Shown here piece after piece: positions 16,247-24,775 of a stretch of 38,357 bases of DNA. Both the position numbers and the translations under genes were made by a program. The stretch comes from a virus. How positions within the stretch are numbered: the stretch's first letter is position 1; every line of letters starts with the position of its first letter. Under the pieces are notes generated by a model, which was given only the letters and a program-made list of their open reading frames with translations, did not search any database and was not told the origin of the DNA. The stretch lies in the IMG/VR virus record IMGVR_UViG_3300044825_000382, positions 1-38,357 of that record, one strand, 5' to 3'.

Positions 16247-17248
16247 GTGTCTGACCCCAGACTTGACCAACTAACTGATTTTTCGTTCGCGTTTGCGGGC
16301 GGCCCTCGGTTTTATGTTGGTTTAGAAACGCTGGTTCGTACAGCGACAGGTTCCGGTGCAGGCTCTGAGTCTGCGTCGGGACTTGTCGTTTCTCGTCGTA
16401 CAGCGACAGGTTCGGGTGTCGGTTCTGAATCTGCGACGAGGGTTATTGTTGCGGTTCGTACCGCATCGGGTTCTGGTGTCGGGTCGGAATCGGCGTCTGG
16501 TGGTTTGCTACGCGCCCGTACCGCATCAGGTTCTGGTGTCGGTTCTCAGTCGGCTGTTGGGGCGCGACTGGTTGTTCGTACCGCGACAGGTTCCGGGGTT
16601 GGTTCTCAGTCTGCGTCGGGTCGCCATGTTGCGCCTCGTACTGCCACGGGTTCGGGGGCAGGTGGCCAGTCGGCGGCTGGGTTGCACATCGCCCCTCGTA
16701 CCGCTACCGGTTCGGGTACTGGTTCAGAGTCGGCGTCAGGGGCGCGTCAAAACGCCCGTCAAGGCACAGGTACCGGTACGGGTAGTGGGACTGCGACCGG
16801 GTTGTATGTGGCGATTAGAACCGCTTCTGGGGCTGGTGTCGGTTCTCAGTCGGCTAGTCGAGTTGTGGTGGCGTTGCGTACCGCCACCGGTTCTGGGACG
16901 GGTGCAGGTTCGGCTGATGGGGTGCGTGTTGTTGGGCGTACCGCGTCGGGGAATGGGGCTGGTAGTGAGGCTGCGTCTTGGACGAAATCGTTGATCTTCC
17001 GGCCACCCGCTGACGACGATTTCCGGTGGGCGAACTATCGGGATCAGAACGCGGAGTCGGTGCTGTTCGGCAAACTGACTCAGGGTGTTCGCGCCCGCAA
17101 CATTTTCAAACTTACTTCTGGGGTGTACACCAATGTTGATCCGCGTGATCCGGCGTTGGTCAGTAAGGTCTATTATGGCGGCCATCAGTATTTCGTGGAT
17201 GACGCCGAGAAAGCCGAACTTGTAGCAGCAGGGTACACAGTCACATGA
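16247..17248 (+). CDS. Repeat protein: eleven 20-residue Gly/Ser units plus C-terminal domain
   Basis: 333 aa. Residues 31-250 are eleven exact-length 20-residue repeats of the type RTATGSGVGSESASG, each beginning with Arg. Strict period and small residues suggest a beta-solenoid or fibrous shaft. Residues 251-333 (FRPPADDDF ... GRNIFKLTSG in pattern ... VYYGGHQYFV) are homologous to the whole next protein. GTG at 16247 follows AGGGGGAAGG. Probably a virion surface or capsid decoration fibre; placement just after the capsid supports this. No enzyme motif. Confidence 0.8.
   Translation: MSDPRLDQLTDFSFAFAGGPRFYVGLETLVRTATGSGAGSESASGLVVSRRTATGSGVGSESATRVIVAVRTASGSGVGSESASGGLLRARTASGSGVGSQSAVGARLVVRTATGSGVGSQSASGRHVAPRTATGSGAGGQSAAGLHIAPRTATGSGTGSESASGARQNARQGTGTGTGSGTATGLYVAIRTASGAGVGSQSASRVVVALRTATGSGTGAGSADGVRVVGRTASGNGAGSEAASWTKSLIFRPPADDDFRWANYRDQNAESVLFGKLTQGVRARNIFKLTSGVYTNVDPRDPALVSKVYYGGHQYFVDDAEKAELVAAGYTVT
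16337..16996 (+). repeat. Tandem 60-bp coding repeat, 11 units
   Basis: Eleven 60-bp units, most starting CGTACCGC or CGTACAGC and containing GGTTCNGG. Units differ at synonymous and variable sites, with unit 8 the most diverged, so the array is old enough to have drifted while its length stayed exact. Confidence 0.85.
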
Positions 17249-17532
17249 CGACGTTTCGACCGCCGACCGATAACTTCTTGAACTTTGCTGACATGGATGT
17301 GGATGTTCGCCGTACTGAGGAAGGGCGTCGAGCGTTCAATCTGTTTCGCCATTATGCTTCTCAGCCTCGTGGACGTAACGTGTTCAAACTGGTTTCTGGT
17401 GGGTACACGGAGAATGAACCGGCTGACATGACGACTGTGGTGAAAACGTATTATGGGGGCCACGAGTATGAGGTCACCGCTGATGAGGCTGCTGATTTGA
17501 CCGCTAATGGTTATGGAGCGTATTTGTCGTGA
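17245..17532 (+). CDS. Stand-alone paralogue of the repeat protein's C-terminal domain
   Basis: 95 aa. FRPPTDNFLNFADMD, then GRNVFKLVSGGYTENEPAD, VVKTYYGGHEYEV and an Ala/Asp tail match the last 83 residues of the protein upstream (FRPP, (R)N(I/V)FKL-SG-YT, YYGGH-Y-V, L-A-GY). ATGA overlap with that gene. The pair looks like a tandem domain duplication: one copy tethered to a shaft, one free. Probably a virion protein. Confidence 0.75.
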   Translation: MTTFRPPTDNFLNFADMDVDVRRTEEGRRAFNLFRHYASQPRGRNVFKLVSGGYTENEPADMTTVVKTYYGGHEYEVTADEAADLTANGYGAYLS

Positions 17533-17795
17533 AGCATCGTGAAACCCATCCGAATCTGGATGTTGATGGTTGTTTCGGCTGCAAGATTGCTGGGATTGCT
17601 ATTTCGTCGGATGCGACGCCGACCCGTAAGGGTGATTCGTATCGGATCAATGAGACGGAACGGCGTTGGCATAAGGACATGGATGCGTACAAACGGTTGC
17701 GGCAGGATGGTTTGCAGCCGAAGAAGATTGATGGGGCTGCCAAAGTGGAGGCTCGCGCTACGGAGAAGTATCAGGTAGAAACCGGCCTCGTATGA
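17529..17795 (+). CDS. Small conserved phage protein with HPN...GCFGCK motif
   Basis: 88 aa. HPNLDVDGCFGCKIAGIAIS near the N-terminus (two Cys, CFGC) followed by a charged segment (NETERRWHKDMDAYKRLRQD) and a Lys/Ala tail. Similar GCFGCK proteins are frequent in phages of Actinobacteria and aquatic bacteria, function unknown; the CxxC and nearby His could bind metal. Start GTG 17529 forms a GTGA overlap with the preceding stop. Confidence 0.75.
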   Translation: MKHRETHPNLDVDGCFGCKIAGIAISSDATPTRKGDSYRINETERRWHKDMDAYKRLRQDGLQPKKIDGAAKVEARATEKYQVETGLV

Positions 17796-18904
17796 TGATG
17801 GACGTGTTCGGTGTGGGGATTCCCCATGTCGGTTACGGTCGGATGGCTGACAGTCTCCGCGACGCTCTCGGTAAGAAAGTTACATTGAGTTCGGATGCTG
17901 GGGCGATCCTGTTCTGTGTCCCCCCGGACATGGTGAAAGGCTGGTATCAGGAGCAAAGCACCGCCGTTTTGACCATGTGGGAAACGACGAAGGTGCCGCC
18001 CCGCTACACGCGCCTACTGAAAATGTTTGATCGGGTGATTGTTCCGTGCCGATGGAACGCTGAACTGTTCGACCCGTACCACCATGACATCAAGGTGATA
18101 CCACTAGGGATAGACACGGAACTGTGGCAACCACAAGATGTAGTGGTCAATGACCGGTTTCGGTTCATTACTGGCGGGTCGGGTTGGAAACGCAAAGGTA
18201 TCGGCCAGGTCATCAAGGCGTTCCGTGACGCTGATCTGCCCGACTCGGAACTGCTGATCAAAGTCACCCCCGACCTGCTCGACGACCCTAAGCAGTATGA
18301 CTTTGGGCCGAACATCCATGTCGTCAAGAAACGGATGGGTTTGGTTGAGGAACGGGACTTTTATGCGACCGCTGACTGTTTCGTGTCGGCCACCAGGGGC
18401 GAAGGGTTCGGCATGATTCCGCTACAAAACCTGGCGTTGGGGAACCGGGTGATCGCCCCGAACCATACCGGCCACGAATGGTTTGCCGACCTGTTCGACT
18501 ATCCGGTTGGTTGGGAATACGGCAAAGCCGAGATGCAGTATTTCTCTGACATTGGCGACTGGTTCGTGCCGAACCATGATGAACTGGTGGACGCGATGCG
18601 CGACGCCTACGCTCAGGGCCGCCTGCCCGCCTGGGAGCGTCTGAACCGGTGGGAGCAGGTAGATGAACGGTTCACCTGGGATCGGGCCGCAGACGCCCTT
18701 CTAAGCGTGTTTCCAGGCAAACCTGCGTTGAAGGCGAAACATTGGGAAGATTCCGGTAAGCAGACCGTCAAGGTTCGTACCCTCCGCAAAGTACAAGCCG
18801 ATGTTGGGGTGTTCCATTTCCAGTTCCCTGCAAACACCGAAGTAGACGTGCCGATCTCGACGTTGGCACACCTTGTCGAAGTGGGGGCTGTCACCGAGTT
18901 ATGA
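17792..18904 (+). CDS. GT-B glycosyltransferase (GT4-like) with extra C-terminal domain
   Basis: 370 aa. Rossmann-type N-terminal half, donor-side motif GGSGWKRKGIGQVIKAF, and TRGEGFGMIPLQNLALGNRV at about residues 200-220, the EX7E region of GT4 enzymes; the second Glu is Gln here (E-GFGMIPL-Q). After about 325 comes a small beta module (FHFQFPANTEVDVPISTLAH) common at the end of phage proteins. It would transfer a sugar from a nucleotide donor to a virion protein, phage DNA or host envelope; the target is unknown. Starts at a triple ATG overlapping the preceding stop. Confidence 0.85.
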   Translation: MMMDVFGVGIPHVGYGRMADSLRDALGKKVTLSSDAGAILFCVPPDMVKGWYQEQSTAVLTMWETTKVPPRYTRLLKMFDRVIVPCRWNAELFDPYHHDIKVIPLGIDTELWQPQDVVVNDRFRFITGGSGWKRKGIGQVIKAFRDADLPDSELLIKVTPDLLDDPKQYDFGPNIHVVKKRMGLVEERDFYATADCFVSATRGEGFGMIPLQNLALGNRVIAPNHTGHEWFADLFDYPVGWEYGKAEMQYFSDIGDWFVPNHDELVDAMRDAYAQGRLPAWERLNRWEQVDERFTWDRAADALLSVFPGKPALKAKHWEDSGKQTVKVRTLRKVQADVGVFHFQFPANTEVDVPISTLAHLVEVGAVTEL

Positions 18905-18916
18905 GCCTGTTTGGGG

Positions 18917-18922
18917 TACACT
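18917..18922 (+). promoter_or_regulatory. -10 element (TACACT), leaderless-type
   Basis: TACACT ends 7 bases before the ATG at 18930 and there is no Shine-Dalgarno, the arrangement of leaderless genes in Actinobacteria. It sits in the 25-base gap after the glycosyltransferase. No -35 seen. Confidence 0.45.
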
Positions 18923-18929
18923 TGACGGT

Positions 18930-19190
18930 ATGGCCGAGTATCGTGGGAAGAAGGTGTCCCTCAACACGCCCCGCCGTATCAGCGCGGGCGAACCTGGCTA
19001 TGGCCGCAAGAAGTCTGTCGTCTACGTTCAGACCAATAACGGCAAGGTGAAGAAGGTGATGTTTGGTGATCCGAACATGACGATCAAGAAGGATCAGCCT
19101 GGTCGCCGTGCGAACTTCCGCGCCCGCCACAACTGCGATAACCCTGGCCCTAAGACGAAGGCCCGCTACTGGTCTTGTAAGGCGTGGTGA
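18930..19190 (+). CDS. Conserved small basic phage protein (FRARHNC...YWSCKAW)
   Basis: 86 aa. VSLNTPRRISAGEPGYGRKK, then VYVQTNNGKVKKVMFGDPNM, and the signature FRARHNC ... ARYWSCKAW. This family is widespread in aquatic podoviruses and T4-like phages next to structural genes; its role is not established. The two Cys plus His may bind metal. ATG 18930 is preferred over the in-frame upstream start because the latter lies inside the glycosyltransferase gene and a -10 element fits 18930. Confidence 0.85.
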   Translation: MAEYRGKKVSLNTPRRISAGEPGYGRKKSVVYVQTNNGKVKKVMFGDPNMTIKKDQPGRRANFRARHNCDNPGPKTKARYWSCKAW

Positions 19191-19349
19191 ATGATGGCTG
19201 CGAAGAAGTCAAAGGTCAAGAAGGTGATGGGCGAGTACAAGCGTGGAACGCTTCGCTCATCGTCAGGTAAGAAAGTTACAAGCCGTAAGCAGGCTATTGC
19301 TATCGGTTTGTCTGAACAACGGCGAGCAAAGCGAGGCAACAAGCGATGA
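19191..19349 (+). CDS. DUF6496-like small basic protein
   Basis: 52 aa: KKVMGEYKRGTLRSSSGKKV then TSRKQAIAIGLSEQRRAKRG. This is the DUF6496 pattern (KVM-E-K-G-L-SSSGKKV-SRKQAIAIGLSE), a very small lysine/arginine-rich family in phages and bacteria. Its ATG begins right after the stop of the preceding gene and its stop overlaps the next ATG (ATGA). Strong positive charge suggests nucleic-acid contact. Confidence 0.85.
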   Translation: MMAAKKSKVKKVMGEYKRGTLRSSSGKKVTSRKQAIAIGLSEQRRAKRGNKR

Positions 19350-19519
19350 TGTACGGCGGCAAGTACATGAAGAACGGCAACGGAAACGGCAACGGATCCG
19401 AAGATGACGATGCGATGGAGTACGCCCACGAAACCATGAAGTACCAGAAGTACGGTTGCGCTGGCCCGTCCACCACTCTCACCGACATTCTCGCTACCGA
19501 CAAGAAAGGCAAGAAGTAA
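19346..19519 (+). CDS. Small hypothetical protein with NG repeats
   Basis: 57 aa: MMYGGKYMKN, a GNGNGNG run, an acidic patch EDDDAMEYAHETMKYQKYG, then CAGPSTTLTDILATDKKGKK. Translationally coupled on both sides (ATGA with the upstream gene, 5 bases to the next). Belongs to the cluster of four tiny genes between the glycosyltransferase and the connector. Not recognised. Confidence 0.7.
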   Translation: MMYGGKYMKNGNGNGNGSEDDDAMEYAHETMKYQKYGCAGPSTTLTDILATDKKGKK

Positions 19520-19524
19520 ACACC

Positions 19525-19656
19525 ATGAAGAAGAAGCAGCCCGGCAATCTGTACGGAACCCCTGAGCGTCCCGCAGGTCGTGCAGGTTCCAAGAAGAAGC
19601 CTAATGTCCCCCCGGCGCGCGAGTTCATGCCGAAGCAGCCCAAGCGCGGTAAGTGA
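19525..19656 (+). CDS. Small Lys/Pro-rich basic protein
   Basis: 43 aa, rich in Lys, Arg, Pro and Gly (MKKKQPGNLYGTPERPAGRA, then PPAREFMPKQPKRGK). The upstream coding sequence GGCAAGAAG may serve as ribosome site. Its end overlaps the connector GTG (GTGA). Unstructured by composition; perhaps a DNA-condensing or assembly peptide. Not recognised. Confidence 0.6.
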   Translation: MKKKQPGNLYGTPERPAGRAGSKKKPNVPPAREFMPKQPKRGK

Positions 19657-20534
19657 CAACAGCAGGCAACCTCGTTGATCGAGTCGCCCAGCATCTACTG
19701 GCGGGAACGGTCGAAGAACGCAACAAGATTGCGTCGTCCATCAACACCTCCGCAACAAGTGTCACCGTTCAGTATTCACTCAACTCGCTTACTGAACAAA
19801 CAGTTTTTGAACTTGGCTCAGAACTGCTTTACATTTGGCAAGTAGATACCGCAAACAAGACATTGACCGTCGAACGTGGATTCGGAGGAACAACCGCCGC
19901 ATCCCACAACAGCGGCGCAACTCTTACGGTGAACCCGAAGTTCCCTCGCTGGCAAATCCTGAACGCATTGAACGACGAACTGGCCGATCTGTCCAGCCCG
20001 ATGAACGGTCTGTATCAGATGAAAACAGTTGATTTGTCGTACAACGGTTCGGATCGTATGGTTGATCTGACTTCGACGACCGACATTATTGACTTGTATG
20101 ACGTTCGGTTGCGGTATCTCGCTGATGACTATCCGGTGATCCGGAATGTTCGTTTGATGCGTGAAATGCCAACCACCGATTTCGCATCGGGGAACGTGTT
20201 GGTGTTGGATAGCGACGTGTTGGCTGGGACGTTGCGTGTGTCATACAAGGCTCCGTATCAGTTGTTCAGTTCGGAGGCGTCTACGTTGGCATCAACAGGT
20301 GCTGGTGACACGTTGGCTGATTTGTTGGTGATTGGGGCGCAGGTCAGAATGTTGGCGGCTCGTGAAGTGAAGCGTAACTTCATTGAGTCGCAGGGTGATA
20401 CTCGTCGTGCCGATGAAGTTCCGGCTGGTGCGATGAACGCTTCGATTACGAATCTTTTGCGTTTGAAGCGGGATCGTGTGCAGGCTGAGGCTGCGCGTCT
20501 CGCACGCCAGTATCCGTTGCGTATCAGGAAGTAG
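19653..20534 (+). CDS. Head-tail connector/adaptor-like protein
   Basis: 293 aa. An N-terminal helix (GNLVDRVAQHLLAGTVEERN), a beta module with INTSATSVTVQYS ... VERGFGGTTAASHNSGAT, then FPRWQILNALNDELADLSSP and a helical C-terminus rich in Arg (REVKRNFIESQGDTRRADEV). Size, position between capsid genes and the nozzle gene, and the helix-plus-beta make-up fit a podoviral adaptor sitting on the portal. GTG start overlaps the previous gene. Confidence 0.65.
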   Translation: MTTAGNLVDRVAQHLLAGTVEERNKIASSINTSATSVTVQYSLNSLTEQTVFELGSELLYIWQVDTANKTLTVERGFGGTTAASHNSGATLTVNPKFPRWQILNALNDELADLSSPMNGLYQMKTVDLSYNGSDRMVDLTSTTDIIDLYDVRLRYLADDYPVIRNVRLMREMPTTDFASGNVLVLDSDVLAGTLRVSYKAPYQLFSSEASTLASTGAGDTLADLLVIGAQVRMLAAREVKRNFIESQGDTRRADEVPAGAMNASITNLLRLKRDRVQAEAARLARQYPLRIRK

Positions 20535-20537
20535 CCG

Positions 20538-22385
20538 ATGGCTACTGTCGGTCTGATTGACTTTACAACCCCATACCGGGGTGGCCCTACCTGGTACACG
20601 GGTACGGGTACGTCGCAACTTGTTCCGCACGTTTACCCGGTGTCAATCGCTGGCCGCCCCTACATGGTGGATCAGAAGTCAGGCCGATTCGGTCGAGCGT
20701 TTGAGGCTCGTGTTCGTGAATCGGTTGATCAGAACAATCTTCCTGGTGAAGCGACGATCAACCCTCAGGGTTTGTGGCGTCGCGCCCAGTCGTCGTGGCA
20801 TAAAGGTTCCGGCCAAGAGTATGCCGATACCGCTGATGCTGGCGACTACCGGTTTTACACGTCGAAGAATCTTGATCCGTGGACGAAGGGCGAACTGAAA
20901 CTGTTGCCCACTACGAGCGAGATTTTGAACTCGGCCTCAACGAATCTGAAACTGGTTGTTGTTGGAACATACTTGTATGCCGGTGACGGTCAGACGTTGA
21001 AGTACACGACCGATCTTTCAACGTGGACTTCGGTGACGACAGGTGCGCCTGCTGGTGCCGCTATTGAAGCGTTGGCGACGGACGGTACAACTGTCTACAT
21101 TTCGTACAACAACAATGCGATCTATTCATCTACTGCTGGTGGCGCGTCAGTCACCCAGTTCTATCCGACCTCAGGTTCTACGGCGTACACCTACACGTCT
21201 GTCGGCTATCACAAGGGCCGCATTATTGCGGTTCACGACAACCACATTCATGTCATCACTACCGGTGGCGCACACACCCCGTTCTATGAGCATCCGAACG
21301 CATCGTTTGATTTCGTGGACTCGTGCGCCGGTCAGAACGCCATCTATGCTGGCGGCAACGCAGGCCAAACAGCCCTGATCTACAAGATCACCGTCAAATC
21401 CGATGGCACTCTTGATGTTCCGGTGGTGGCAGCCGAACTGCCGTTGGGTGAAATAATCTCATCGCTTACCGGCTACCTCGGCTATGTCCTGATCGGCACA
21501 AACAAGGGTGTCCGTCTGGCATCTGCTGACGGTGACGCGAACCTGGTTCTCGGCCCAATCTTGGAATCCACATCGGCTGTGAAATGCGGTGTCGGCGACG
21601 GACGGTTCGTATGGTACGGCTGGACAAACTTTGATGGCACCTCAACCGGGTTAGGTCGTCTTGACCTGTCCGAACTGAACGGCGTAAACGAACCTGCTTA
21701 CGCTTCCGATCTGATGGTGACCGGTCAAGGTGAGGTAAACGCGGTCGTAAACTGGAACGGCACCCGCATCTTCTCCGTATCAGGCGACGGGGTGTACAAG
21801 GAATCCACCGATCTGTGTGCGTCGGGTTACATCGAGACTGGCACCTGGCGGTGGGGTATTCCTGATCGCAAGTTCGTTCCCAGGTTTGATACTCGGACGA
21901 AGCCGTTGGCTGGGGAGATCACCCCGTCGTTCTCGTTTGATAGCGGGTCGTACACCAATCTGTCTGATGTTGATGTGGCTGGTTCGACGGATGTGACGAC
22001 GGTTGGCCCAGAGACAGGGTTCTCTGATTTGGCGATCAAACTGACTTTCACCAGGTCGGCAACCTCAAATACGGCTGGGCCGACACTAACTCGTTGGCAG
22101 GCTCGCGGTTATGCCGCCCCGATCCGGGCCAGGGTGTTTTCGGTGCCGGTGTTGTTGCATCGGAAACTGATGATTCAGAACCGAGAGTTGCCGTTGGCGG
22201 TGGTTTCCGAACTGGAATACCTGGAAGGTTTGGTGAACGATGCGTCCATCGTGTCGTACCAGGAAGGCCACCAGTCTTACAATGTGGTTGTGGAAAATGT
22301 AGAATGGATACCGTTGGATTCTCCTAACTCCGGCTGGGAGTGGGAGGGGACAGCGGTTTTGACGCTTCGTTCCATCGCAGACTAA
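20538..22385 (+). CDS. Tail nozzle/tubular-like beta-propeller protein
   Basis: 615 aa, almost entirely beta. Starts MATVGLIDFTTPYRGGPTWY. Repeating blade-like strands such as LKLVVVGTYLYAGDGQTLKY, LATDGTTVYISYNNNAIYSS, GYLGYVLIGTNKGVRLASAD and NWNGTRIFSVSGDGVYKEST indicate a beta-propeller, as in podoviral nozzle proteins (T7 gp12/P22 gp10 class). Position after the adaptor supports this. The C-terminal 150 residues form a different beta domain (FSVPVLLHRKLMIQNRELPL). Start ATG 20538. Confidence 0.7.
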   Translation: MATVGLIDFTTPYRGGPTWYTGTGTSQLVPHVYPVSIAGRPYMVDQKSGRFGRAFEARVRESVDQNNLPGEATINPQGLWRRAQSSWHKGSGQEYADTADAGDYRFYTSKNLDPWTKGELKLLPTTSEILNSASTNLKLVVVGTYLYAGDGQTLKYTTDLSTWTSVTTGAPAGAAIEALATDGTTVYISYNNNAIYSSTAGGASVTQFYPTSGSTAYTYTSVGYHKGRIIAVHDNHIHVITTGGAHTPFYEHPNASFDFVDSCAGQNAIYAGGNAGQTALIYKITVKSDGTLDVPVVAAELPLGEIISSLTGYLGYVLIGTNKGVRLASADGDANLVLGPILESTSAVKCGVGDGRFVWYGWTNFDGTSTGLGRLDLSELNGVNEPAYASDLMVTGQGEVNAVVNWNGTRIFSVSGDGVYKESTDLCASGYIETGTWRWGIPDRKFVPRFDTRTKPLAGEITPSFSFDSGSYTNLSDVDVAGSTDVTTVGPETGFSDLAIKLTFTRSATSNTAGPTLTRWQARGYAAPIRARVFSVPVLLHRKLMIQNRELPLAVVSELEYLEGLVNDASIVSYQEGHQSYNVVVENVEWIPLDSPNSGWEWEGTAVLTLRSIAD

Positions 22386-22394
22386 GGACACTAA

Positions 22395-23411
22395 ATGCCG
22401 GGTTACACACGCAGAAAGTACGCTGGGGCGGCTGTCGCTACGACTATTACGGGGACGATCAACTCAACCGCTACTTCGATGACGATTGCAGCGTACACGG
22501 GTTGGCCGTATGGGTCGGAGCCGTTTTATGTGGTGCTTGATCCTGGTACCGCGTCTGAGGAAAAGGTGTTGGTGACCCGTACTGGGTCTACTGATACCAC
22601 GTTGAATGTGACGACTCGTGGGGTGGATGGGACGACTGGTGTTTCGCATTCGTCGGGTGCGACGATCTATCCGGTGTTTACGGCGGTTGATGCGGATGAG
22701 GCGAATGCTGTTGCTTCGACGTTGACGACGAAGGGTGATGTGCTGGTTCATACTGGTTCGGCTCATGCCCGTCAGGGGGTCGGGGCGAACAATACGGTGT
22801 TGGTGGCTGATTCGGCTGAGACGAATGGTGTGAAGTGGTCGGCCACGTTGTCTGGTTTGACTTTGACCAGCCCGGTGATTTCTACGATCAGTAATACGGG
22901 TACGGTGACGTTGCCGACTGCGACGGACACTTTGGTTGGTCGCGCTACAACTGACACGTTGACGAACAAGACGTTGACCAGTCCGACGATCAATACTGCG
23001 ACTATCAACGGGGCGATCTTGGATCGTTCTGAGGAAAACTGGAACATTGTTGCGTCGGCTGCTACCGGCACGATCAACCTCGATGTGAACACAGCCAGCA
23101 TTTGGTATTACACGAGCAACGCTACGGCCAACCATACGGTGAATGTTCGTGGTGACGGGTCTACGACCCTGAGTTCTTTGCTGGCTACTGGTGATTCGAT
23201 CACGGTTGTGTGGGCGAACACCAACGGTACGACCCCCTACTATCCGTCAGCGTTCCAGGTGGACGGTTCGGCGGTCACTCCAAAATGGCAGGGCGGCACG
23301 GCTCCTACGGCTGGTAATGCGTCGGCTATCGACGTGTACACGTATGTGATTGTCAAGACTGCGGCTACTCCGACGTACACGGTGTTCGCTTCTCAGACTC
23401 AGTTCAAGTAG
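22395..23411 (+). CDS. Tail fibre/appendage protein
   Basis: 338 aa. Residues about 15-95 carry a beta module (INSTATSMTIAAY ... TTRGVDGTTGVSHSSGATIY) that is also in the connector protein. Then comes a Thr/Asn/Ser-rich shaft with TDTLTNKTLTSPTINTATIN, the motif class found in many fibre and spike shafts, and a beta C-terminus. It may attach the fibre to the neck by the shared module. Starts 9 bases after the nozzle gene. Confidence 0.7.
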   Translation: MPGYTRRKYAGAAVATTITGTINSTATSMTIAAYTGWPYGSEPFYVVLDPGTASEEKVLVTRTGSTDTTLNVTTRGVDGTTGVSHSSGATIYPVFTAVDADEANAVASTLTTKGDVLVHTGSAHARQGVGANNTVLVADSAETNGVKWSATLSGLTLTSPVISTISNTGTVTLPTATDTLVGRATTDTLTNKTLTSPTINTATINGAILDRSEENWNIVASAATGTINLDVNTASIWYYTSNATANHTVNVRGDGSTTLSSLLATGDSITVVWANTNGTTPYYPSAFQVDGSAVTPKWQGGTAPTAGNASAIDVYTYVIVKTAATPTYTVFASQTQFK

Positions 23412-23421
23412 GATTTCACTT

Positions 23422-24390
23422 ATGCCGAACATTGGTACGAGGGCGAACGCGGCGGCTCGCGGCTACGGGTTTACGGGTCGTGGGCAGCCGATTACTGTTA
23501 CTTGGTCGCCTGCTCCTGCTGGTTCGCCGTTTACGACTGGTGCGTATTCTGGTGTTGATTTTACAGCGTCTGCGACTGTGACTGTTTCGGGTGGCCCGAA
23601 CTTTATTGAGTATGTGGTTGTTGCTGGTGGTGGCGGTGGTGGGTATGGACGTGGGCCGACTATTTCTCCCCCAGGAGCAACTACTGGGCCTTTTGCGGGC
23701 GGCGGTGGCGGTGCTGGCGGGTATCGTGAGGGAACACTTACTGGTGTAACTCCTGGTCCGTACACCGTGACTGTTGGTGGGGGTGGTGCTGGCGGTGCAG
23801 CCGCACCAGCAACAGGGCGTGGCGCAACTGGTTCAGACTCTGTTTTCGGTTCCATTACATCAAACGGTGGCGGTGGTGGCGGTGGAAGAACAAGCGACAA
23901 CAACTACGTAAACGGTGTTGCGGGCGGTTCTGGTGGTGGTGGGGCGTATGCCCAAACCCAACCAGCAACAGGAGACCCAATAGTGACTTTGGGAACAGGC
24001 GGTGCAGGGAATACGCCACCTACGTCACCATCACAAGGAAACTCAGGAGGAACCGCAACACCAGCACCGAACTCAGGTGGTGGTGGTGGTGGTGCTAGTG
24101 CTAGTGGCGGTAGCGGGCCAGGTGGCGACGGTGCAACGACAACGATTACGGGAACACCAGCCACCTATGGCGGCGGCGGCGGTGGTGGTGCAACCAATAG
24201 ACCCGCTGGCTCGTATCCTGGTGGGACTGGTGGTGGTGGGGCAGGTTATGCTAGTCGTCCCGGCCCTGACGTTCCTGGTTCTCCTGGGACAGCCAACACA
24301 GGTGGTGGTGGCGGTGGAGTGGTGGACAACCTTGTTCCCGTAGGTTACGCAGGTGGTTCTGGCCGCGTCATCATCAGGTGGTTGACCTAA
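23422..24390 (+). CDS. Glycine-rich receptor-binding fibre tip (putative)
   Basis: 322 aa. After a short N-terminus and ITVTWSPAPAGSPFTTGAYS, the strand FIEYVVVAGGGGGGYGRGP opens a run of polyglycine segments separated by variable loops, closing with YAGGSGRVIIRWLT. The layout equals that of glycine-rich adhesin domains (for example T-even gp38 tips), where polyglycine sheets present variable recognition loops. Probably the host-range determinant. ATG 23422 follows a weak AGGATTT site; the stop overlaps the next gene (TAATG). Confidence 0.75.
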   Translation: MPNIGTRANAAARGYGFTGRGQPITVTWSPAPAGSPFTTGAYSGVDFTASATVTVSGGPNFIEYVVVAGGGGGGYGRGPTISPPGATTGPFAGGGGGAGGYREGTLTGVTPGPYTVTVGGGGAGGAAAPATGRGATGSDSVFGSITSNGGGGGGGRTSDNNYVNGVAGGSGGGGAYAQTQPATGDPIVTLGTGGAGNTPPTSPSQGNSGGTATPAPNSGGGGGGASASGGSGPGGDGATTTITGTPATYGGGGGGGATNRPAGSYPGGTGGGGAGYASRPGPDVPGSPGTANTGGGGGGVVDNLVPVGYAGGSGRVIIRWLT

Positions 24391-24764
24391 TGGCACACTT
24401 CGCACAACTCAACAACAACACCGTCACCCAAATCATCGTCATCTCCAACGCCGACCTACTCGACGAAAACGGTGTCGAACAAGAAACACTCGGCATCCAA
24501 GTCTGCCACAACATCTTCGGCCCCGACACCACTTGGGTGCAAACCTCATACAACGGCAACTTCCGCAAAAAGTATGCGGGCATCGGTGACGCATACAGCC
24601 CCGACGCAAACGTGTTCTACAACCCGAACCCGCCGTACCCGTCATGGACATTGGACGCCAACTACGACTGGCAACCCCCCACCCCGATGCCCGATGACGG
24701 TAAAGAATACGTGTGGGATGAACCAACACTCGCATGGATTGAGGTAACCTCACCCTCAGAGTAA
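24390..24764 (+). CDS. Conserved fibre-associated protein (MAHFAQL family)
   Basis: 124 aa: MAHFAQLNNNTVTQIIVISN, GIQVCHNIFGPDTTWVQTSY, RKKYAGIGDAYSP, PYPSWTLDANYDWQPPTPMP, YVWDEPTLAWIEV. This family is widespread in cyanophages and other aquatic phages next to fibre genes; I infer a fibre component or assembly helper. TAATG overlap with the fibre gene. Confidence 0.8.
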   Translation: MAHFAQLNNNTVTQIIVISNADLLDENGVEQETLGIQVCHNIFGPDTTWVQTSYNGNFRKKYAGIGDAYSPDANVFYNPNPPYPSWTLDANYDWQPPTPMPDDGKEYVWDEPTLAWIEVTSPSE

Positions 24765-24775
24765 AAGGGGAGGCC

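Noticed and set aside
16337-16996. CRISPR-like array
   Set aside because: 60-bp units are contiguous coding repeats in one frame with no spacers.
23902-24330. Phase-variable polyglycine tract as a switch
   Set aside because: The GGT/GGC runs are codon-based trinucleotides with mixed wobble bases; changes would stay in frame and not switch expression.
23463-24405. Antisense ORFs opposite the glycine-rich fibre
   Set aside because: Poly-Pro and poly-Thr frames arise from the complement of glycine codons.
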